Origin: Aquatica leii
Lineage: Eukaryota; Arthropoda; Insecta; Coleoptera; Lampyridae
Length of the DNA: 64,000 nt
Direction of reading: 5' to 3'
Assembly: GCA_035610365.1 (NCBI GenBank)
Contig: CM069433.1
Coordinates: 168,966,882 to 169,030,881 of the forward strand
A model generated the notes under the pieces. That model was not told the DNA's origin. It searched no databases and worked only from the letters and a program-made list of their open reading frames with translations. Shown one piece after another: positions 58,955 through 64,000 of the stretch. Numbering within the stretch: position 1 is the stretch's first letter; every line of letters starts with the position of its first letter. The translations under genes and the position numbers were made by a program.

Positions 58955-59020
58955 GATGGCAGAGCCATCTCATAGTGTATATTTACTATGCATGAATAAT
59001 AATATGTAAATAGCTATAGA
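58955..59020 (+). repeat. Dispersed GAGCCATCTCATAGTG repeat, copy 2
   Basis: GATGGCAGAGCCATCTCATA, TTTACTATG and TGTAAATAGCTATA are shared with 60268-60335. The first word contains the palindrome ATGGCAGAGCCAT. Confidence 0.75.
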
Positions 59021-60267
59021 GATTTTATACCCGCGTAATTCAAATAACTTTTGAATAAACCGCGGGCTGAAACCACAACGTATAAACATCGTAAGGTAAC
59101 AATGTCAATGCAAATGTATAATAAGCGTCATTTAACAAATAATAGTAGATTAAAAATGTCATTGTTTAGTATGAGCAAATTTTTCATTGGCAAAGTGGAG
59201 CGCTGTGGAAGCCGAGCGAATGCAAAATTGCAAGTCAAAAATAACACTTAATCCAAATGAGCATTGTTTTTTTTTTTCAGTCAACAACACATTGCAAAAG
59301 TACAAAATACGCATAATAAAATATGAAGCGTAAATCAGTCTGGTATCATACGTTGTCATGACGATTACTTGTTATGTTACTGTTTTGTGAAAAGTATCAA
59401 ATTAATTCACCTTCCGTATTTAATACAATTAACTATGAACTGCAAAGAAATAAAACAGAAGAGACACATAAAGTAGTTTTAGGCCTACTTCTAACAAAAA
59501 CTGGAGATTTATGAATGTCTATCAAAGCGTTTTGAAAATGGAGTAGATTAGTGCAGAAAAAAAATTGTGAAACTAAAAGAGTTTTTAAAAAAACAAGGTG
59601 AAGGTTACAGACCAAGGAAATCAAACATGTTAACAAATGGAAGGTTTCTAAAAGAATTTTCGAGATCACAAATAATTGTTATTGAAAGTAAGTTTACAGT
59701 TTACATTTAATCAACTCTTTTAGGTTGTTGTTGGAGCAAGCGGAGCATGGCGTAGTCATAATTGCTCGAATTAAAAATTAAAGATATTAAATCAGTTTTA
59801 CTAGTAAAAATGCATTCCACTAAAACAAATGTATCTTTTACTGTAATAGAACCGAAAATTTGAGTTTTGTTTTAGTAACGGTTTAGAATTGTTTGATACT
59901 TACAATTCTACCCTATTAAGGTGCAAAAATACCAACGATATTGATTAACGAAGTTTAGGTCGCAGTCGCGGTCGTTACATTGATGTCACATCTACGTAAA
60001 ACAAATCTTTACTTTTTTATGAGATCCAGAATACCGAAGATGTTTCTTGATCCTTGTTGTTTACTAGTATTTACTAAAATAATTACAGTCGATGTCGAGG
60101 TGTACGAACACACCAAATATGGATGTCGCCATCTATGTATAACAAACCTTTACTTTCTTGTAAAACCGCACATAATAAAGATGGTTTTCTAACCTTTCAC
60201 TTAGCAGTCTGGAACAAAAACCAAATAGTTTGTTTTTCAATCGCGTAACGCATGGTAACGTGTTTGA
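59021..60267. other. No gene; diverged direct duplication
   Basis: Units at about 59980-60050 and 60120-60190 share GATGTC, CATCTAYGTA, AACAAAYCTTTACTTT and AAGATG, about 140 bp apart. They are a diverged direct repeat. Frames up to 78 codons have no recognisable domain. Confidence 0.45.
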
Positions 60268-60335
60268 TGGCAGATCCATCTCATAGTGTGATTTTACTAT
60301 GTGTCTAAAGTTTACTGTAAATAGCTATAAACTAC
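60268..60335 (+). repeat. Dispersed GAGCCATCTCATAGTG repeat, copy 3
   Basis: GATGGCAGATCCATCTCATA, TTTACTATG and CTGTAAATAGCTATA match 58955-59020. The hammerhead-like motif starts 22 bp downstream. Confidence 0.75.
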
Positions 60336-60356
60336 ATTAGAGTGTATCTCCTACTG

Positions 60357-60385
60357 CTGATGAGCCCCAAAAGGGTGAAACGGTC
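60357..60385 (+). ncRNA. Hammerhead-like ribozyme core
   Basis: CTGATGA (60357-60363), GCCC paired with GGGT across loop CAAAA, GAAA (60377-60380) and GTC (60383-60385) are spaced as in the hammerhead catalytic core with no extra bases. Stem II is 4 bp including one G-U. Stem III is minimal and stem I is not obvious, as in weak dimer-dependent hammerheads of retroelements. Function is inferred from the motif only. Confidence 0.5.
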
Positions 60386-60946
60386 ACGCAACATTTACTT
60401 ACTCATGAAAAAAAAACATTGGAAGAAAGCAACATGTAAACATTTTTGTGTTTTTTTGTATATAAACATTTGATAAACACAAACTTCGTCCGTACAACTT
60501 AGATTACCGCCAAAATATTTTGTTAAGTTATCAGTATTCATTTGACGTTTATTAAGAAAAACATTAGTATTAGTTTAAGTTTTAATACCGCGTTACGGGA
60601 AGAACCTTTTCTGAAATGTTCCCCCCTTGTCCTCCAAAGGAAAACAGCATCAAGCATCGGCTAGTCAGCCAAGGTATCTGCAGAATCTCACGTAAGTTTT
60701 TTAGTTATATTTTTCTTTATTTGAAAGGGCATTTAGTTGACTAAACGCCGTTGAAAGAGAGACGCCGTTACATTGTCCCTACGAGCCCGATGAAATCACT
60801 TTAATTTTTTTCAAATTCTGTTTTTTTCGTCATACTTTAAATGTCGTTTAACCATAAGTTCGTGTGCAAAACCCATACGATAGCGTTAAAAATTAAAGTC
60901 TACAGTAATTGTTGGATATCAACTTAAGTTTAGTTTGTAGAGGGGA
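60386..60946. other. No recognisable gene
   Basis: Includes a CCCCCCTTGTCCTCC block near 60620 and CACGTAAGT near 60690, a possible splice donor. Nothing firm. Confidence 0.35.
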
Positions 60947-61135
60947 TGCTGCGGGTGAATATGTTTCTCCCCAGGAGAAGAAAAGAAAGTTTGCAGCAAG
61001 CAAGAGCTATGCATCTCTTGTCCGTTACCATTATCATTATTTTATTATGTGTACGGTTAAGTTACAGTTTTTTTAATTCAATAAATTTTCTATAAATGGA
61101 AGCAAATTTTATACAGTTTATTACCCGAAGAAACA
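60947..61135 (+). mobile_element. Tentative 5' LTR of BEL/Pao element
   Basis: TGCTGCGGGTGAATATG begins the candidate and GAAGAAACA ends it at 61135, directly followed by TGGTCTTCGAGCCG, which resembles the primer-binding region of BEL elements. The 3' LTR lies beyond the window, so the left border is a guess. Confidence 0.35.
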
Positions 61136-61845
61136 TGGTCTTCGAGCCGAATAATTGAAACAACTCTATGGATACGTTTACATACGAAGCAACTTCTATT
61201 TATGGTGGTCCTTCAACAAATACAACTGATTTTCATAATTATATTTGTGAAATTATATTATTTAAGCTGCAAATTTTACATTAAATGCAAGGGCGGCTTC
61301 ACGACTACTCAAACGCAGGTGTTCGCGTTGGCGTACGTTCCAAAGAACGCAGCTGCATCTTAAAACAGATAAGATGGTGAAGGTTACAGGTTCGTTCCTT
61401 ACATATTATACTTCTTTATCCTTTATTCAATTGATTTGAACGATTTGTTTGTTGTTTGTAATATAATAAATGACAATTTATTACTTTCAAGCACTTTATG
61501 CCATTTTCTTTGATTACATTGTTTTACACGCTATTCATCGGTAAAACGTTGTAATTACAAATATTTATTTTATTTTGTCATTATAGCGCTATTCATCGCT
61601 ATAAGGAGTTACAAACATTTGTTTATTTAAAGTAAATTATATTTTATTACATATATTTACCAAAAAGTACATATATACTTTAAAGATTGGATATTCCAAA
61701 TTAATGTTGCTTACATGTGGTTCGTTACTTGTAAAACGTAAAAATTTGGTTAACACTTATGCATTTGTATAACAAATAATTTTCAGAGATTGAATTTTTC
61801 AGTTTCTTATAATAACTTTTAATTTTTTTTGTGTATTTATTTACC
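61136..61845 (+). other. Leader of BEL/Pao element
   Basis: Non-coding DNA between the putative primer-binding site (TGGTCTTCGAGCCG at 61136) and the gag-pol start. TGGTGGTCCTTC near 61205 is a second BEL-like leader word. Confidence 0.5.
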
Positions 61846-64000
61846 ATGTCAGAAAGTGCTATTAAGCAGCGCACCGCGCTAAAATCTCGTCTAAGCAGAT
61901 TTAAGACTTATGTTGACGGCGTTCAAGCCGCTTTCAATGACAATAATTTATTTTCTAATACTGAGGTTATTCAGTTACAAAATAGGTTAAAGGGCATACG
62001 CGATGTTTTAACTTTATTTGAAGAGGTTCAACTGGCAATTGATGACAACACGGACAATTTAGAAAATAGTAATGCACAACTTATAGAATTCGAAACTAAA
62101 TATTTCGACACTATTGCATTAGCAGAAAGCTTACTAAATCAAAGTGTTTTAACTGCAGCGTCTCAATCAAGTCCCCGTATCTCTGAATCTACGAGTTCAA
62201 ACTTTGTCAAGTTGCCAGCCATTTCCTTACCCAAGTTTACGGGAAAGGCAGAAGATTGGTTAAACTTTAAAGATATCTTTTTAAATTTAATTCACAATAA
62301 CGATGCTCTTACTAATATTCATCGATTTCATTATTTACGTGCGTCTTGTATCGATAGGGCTGCTGACGTTATTAAAAATTTGAGTTTAACTTCAAACAAT
62401 TACTCCATAGCTTGGGACTTATTAAAAGACAGGTATGACAATCGAAAGTTATTGGTTCATCATCACATGAAATCAATGTTTGAAGCGGAAACTATTGCAA
62501 AGGAATCATCTTTTAAAATCAGAAAATTGGTTGATTGTATCGAGAAAAACTTGCGTTCGCTGGACGGTTTGGTGGGAAGAGAATCTTTATGGGAATCATT
62601 TTTAACTTATTTAATTTATTCCAAAATAGATTCTGCAACTTTGAAAGAGTTTGAAAACCTTAGCGATTCTAACGACCCTCCTGCTTATGATAAAATCATG
62701 GAATTTCTTAAAAAACGAGCTTCTTATCAAGGAAGTTTGCTCCCCACAGTTTTAGCAAAGGTCCTCGACGCACATGTCAATGCTCATTTTGTAAGGGCAC
62801 TACTCGATTCAGGAAGCATGTCTTCGTTTGTCACTAAAGACTTCAGTGATAAATTAAAAGTAATTGAAACTCGTACAAATGTACAAATTTGTGGTATCCA
62901 AGGAACTTCTACACAGTTAAATGCACACTGTCGCATCACCCTTTATTCAATGGTTACCAAATACAAACTTAGTCTTTCTTGTTATATAATACCTAACATC
63001 ACAGGAAGTCTTCCTATTATTTCATTTGACACGTCTGATCTAATCATTCCGTCAGGTGTCACACTTGCAGATCCAAATTACAATACACCTGGCAAAATTG
63101 ATATGTTGATAGGAATTAATCACTTTTGGGACATTTTGGTCCAGAACAAAATTTCTCTGGGCCCTACTCGTCGAATTTTACAAAACACTCGTTTTGGATA
63201 TATAATCTCTGGTGCGGTTCCTCTTAAAAACCTTCGTGTTCAAAGTATACAATGTAATTTGACAACAATCGAAGATCAATTAATGCGTTTTTGGGAGCTT
63301 GAGGAAATACCTAATGACAAATTACTGTCACAAGAAGAAAGGGAATGTGAAGCTCATTTTGTTGAAAACGTTCAACGTGACATTCAAGGCAGATTTATTG
63401 TATCTATTCCTTTTAAAGATGATCCCGCTATGTTGGGAGATTCTTTAGAACAGGCAACTCGCAGATTTCATAATTTAGAGAAACGTTTTGCATTAAACTC
63501 CGCGTTACGGGAGCAATATTCTAATTTTATGCGTGAGTATGAGGAACGTGGCCACATGACATTAGCTTCCTCGTACTGGCAACCTATTTACCATCTTCCT
63601 CATCATGGTATAATAAAAGAAGAGAGTCTCACAACTAAGTTACGTGTGGTTTTTGACGGCAGTGCGTTAACATCTAACGGCATTTCCTTGAATAACATTC
63701 AAAAAATCGGTCCTGTCGTTCAGTCTGATCTCTTCTCAATTTTACTTCGTTTTCGAAAATACGCTTATGCTTACTCCGCTGACATACAGCAGATGTACCG
63801 ACAGGTGTTAGTAGATGAAGCGCAACGTCCTCTGCAAAGCATTCTGTGGCGGTTTAACAAAGAAGAGCCTTTAAAAACTTATAATTTAAATACCATCACT
63901 TATGGAACGGCATCAGCTAGTTTTTTAGCGACTCGCTGTTTAAAGGAGGTAAGCTTGCAATGCGCAAAATCACATCCTAGGATTTCAAAAATTATTTTAG
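61846..64000 (+). CDS. BEL/Pao gag-pol polyprotein, partial, open at edge
   Basis: From the ATG at 61846 (context ACCATG; N-terminus MSESAIKQRTALK) 718 codons are open without a stop or frameshift up to the window end. Residues about 1-120 form a helical gag start; 126-295 match the DUF1759-type gag region (ISLPKFTGKAEDWLNFKDIF). At 298 the text moves straight to LLPTVLAKV and the aspartic protease with LLDSGSMSSFV (Asp at 321). Residues about 475-580 are the linker to RT. RT begins near 599 (LRVVFDGSA) and includes the motif A Asp at 646 (SADIQQMYRQ) and TYGTASASFLATRCL. The CCHC zinc knuckles normally between gag and protease are absent. RT motif C (YVDD), RNase H and integrase lie outside. 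It is the only long intact gene here, so this is probably the youngest element. Confidence 0.95.
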   Translation, partial: MSESAIKQRTALKSRLSRFKTYVDGVQAAFNDNNLFSNTEVIQLQNRLKGIRDVLTLFEEVQLAIDDNTDNLENSNAQLIEFETKYFDTIALAESLLNQSVLTAASQSSPRISESTSSNFVKLPAISLPKFTGKAEDWLNFKDIFLNLIHNNDALTNIHRFHYLRASCIDRAADVIKNLSLTSNNYSIAWDLLKDRYDNRKLLVHHHMKSMFEAETIAKESSFKIRKLVDCIEKNLRSLDGLVGRESLWESFLTYLIYSKIDSATLKEFENLSDSNDPPAYDKIMEFLKKRASYQGSLLPTVLAKVLDAHVNAHFVRALLDSGSMSSFVTKDFSDKLKVIETRTNVQICGIQGTSTQLNAHCRITLYSMVTKYKLSLSCYIIPNITGSLPIISFDTSDLIIPSGVTLADPNYNTPGKIDMLIGINHFWDILVQNKISLGPTRRILQNTRFGYIISGAVPLKNLRVQSIQCNLTTIEDQLMRFWELEEIPNDKLLSQEERECEAHFVENVQRDIQGRFIVSIPFKDDPAMLGDSLEQATRRFHNLEKRFALNSALREQYSNFMREYEERGHMTLASSYWQPIYHLPHHGIIKEESLTTKLRVVFDGSALTSNGISLNNIQKIGPVVQSDLFSILLRFRKYAYAYSADIQQMYRQVLVDEAQRPLQSILWRFNKEEPLKTYNLNTITYGTASASFLATRCLKEVSLQCAKSHPRISKIIL

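Noticed and set aside
1-64000. CRISPR array, bacterial operon or RBS features
   Set aside because: Introns, eukaryotic transposons and long non-coding AT-rich DNA show a eukaryotic genome; repeats present are not spaced like CRISPR units.
1-64000. tRNA or rRNA genes
   Set aside because: I scanned for B-box-like GGTTCRANNCC with a plausible A box and for conserved rRNA words and found none that fold convincingly; a tRNA model search would settle this.

Overview
The window looks like AT-rich nuclear DNA of an arthropod, most likely an insect. The evidence is the set of transposon families present (BEL/Pao, gypsy, Penelope, Jockey-type LINE, piggyBac, MULE, hAT, Tc1, Harbinger, Crypton-like recombinase, Mutator/YqaJ genes), GT-AG introns, TA and TTAA target sites and very low GC. 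I could not support any host protein-coding gene, rRNA, tRNA or CRISPR array. Nearly everything recognisable is mobile DNA, mostly decayed, so the window reads as intergenic or intronic repeat-rich sequence.

Layout. 1-4.7 kb: AT-rich DNA with a 435-bp foldback element. 4.7-10 kb: a solo LTR, a Tc1-like relic, a spliced DDE transposase relic and an intact-ended piggyBac deletion derivative. 11.9-18.3 kb: a palindrome, a ZMYM/DUF4371-type hAT transposase relic cut off by gypsy-like debris, and an LTR split by another LTR. 19.3-23.7 kb: a three-level nest (old LTR, younger LTR with GTAC duplication, then a MULE with a 9-bp duplication). 25.5-31 kb: an LTR split by a solo LTR, then a Harbinger relic whose Myb/SANT gene is split by another solo LTR. 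33.7-38.7 kb: mariner-like scrap, a diverged LTR, a hammerhead-like motif and a tyrosine recombinase relic. 41.3-46.2 kb: an 18-bp minisatellite, a ~63-bp satellite interrupted by a Jockey-type LINE, and a Mutator-like/YqaJ gene relic. 47.2-48.0 kb: a BEL integrase relic. 49.36-54.10 kb: a complete hAT element holding a Tigger/pogo-type MITE and a solo LTR. 56.3-60.4 kb: pogo-like scrap, a head-to-head pair of Penelope fragments and a second hammerhead-like motif. 60.9-64 kb: the best preserved gene, a BEL/Pao gag-pol reading frame still open at the window edge.

The strongest results are insertions proved by exact target-site duplications, several of them also supported by an unoccupied copy elsewhere in the window. 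They give a relative chronology of element activity. Four solo LTRs of one family carry different perfect 4-bp duplications (AGGT, AAAT, CGTC, CACT). Reading-frame calls for relics rest on short motifs recognised by eye; no database search was possible.
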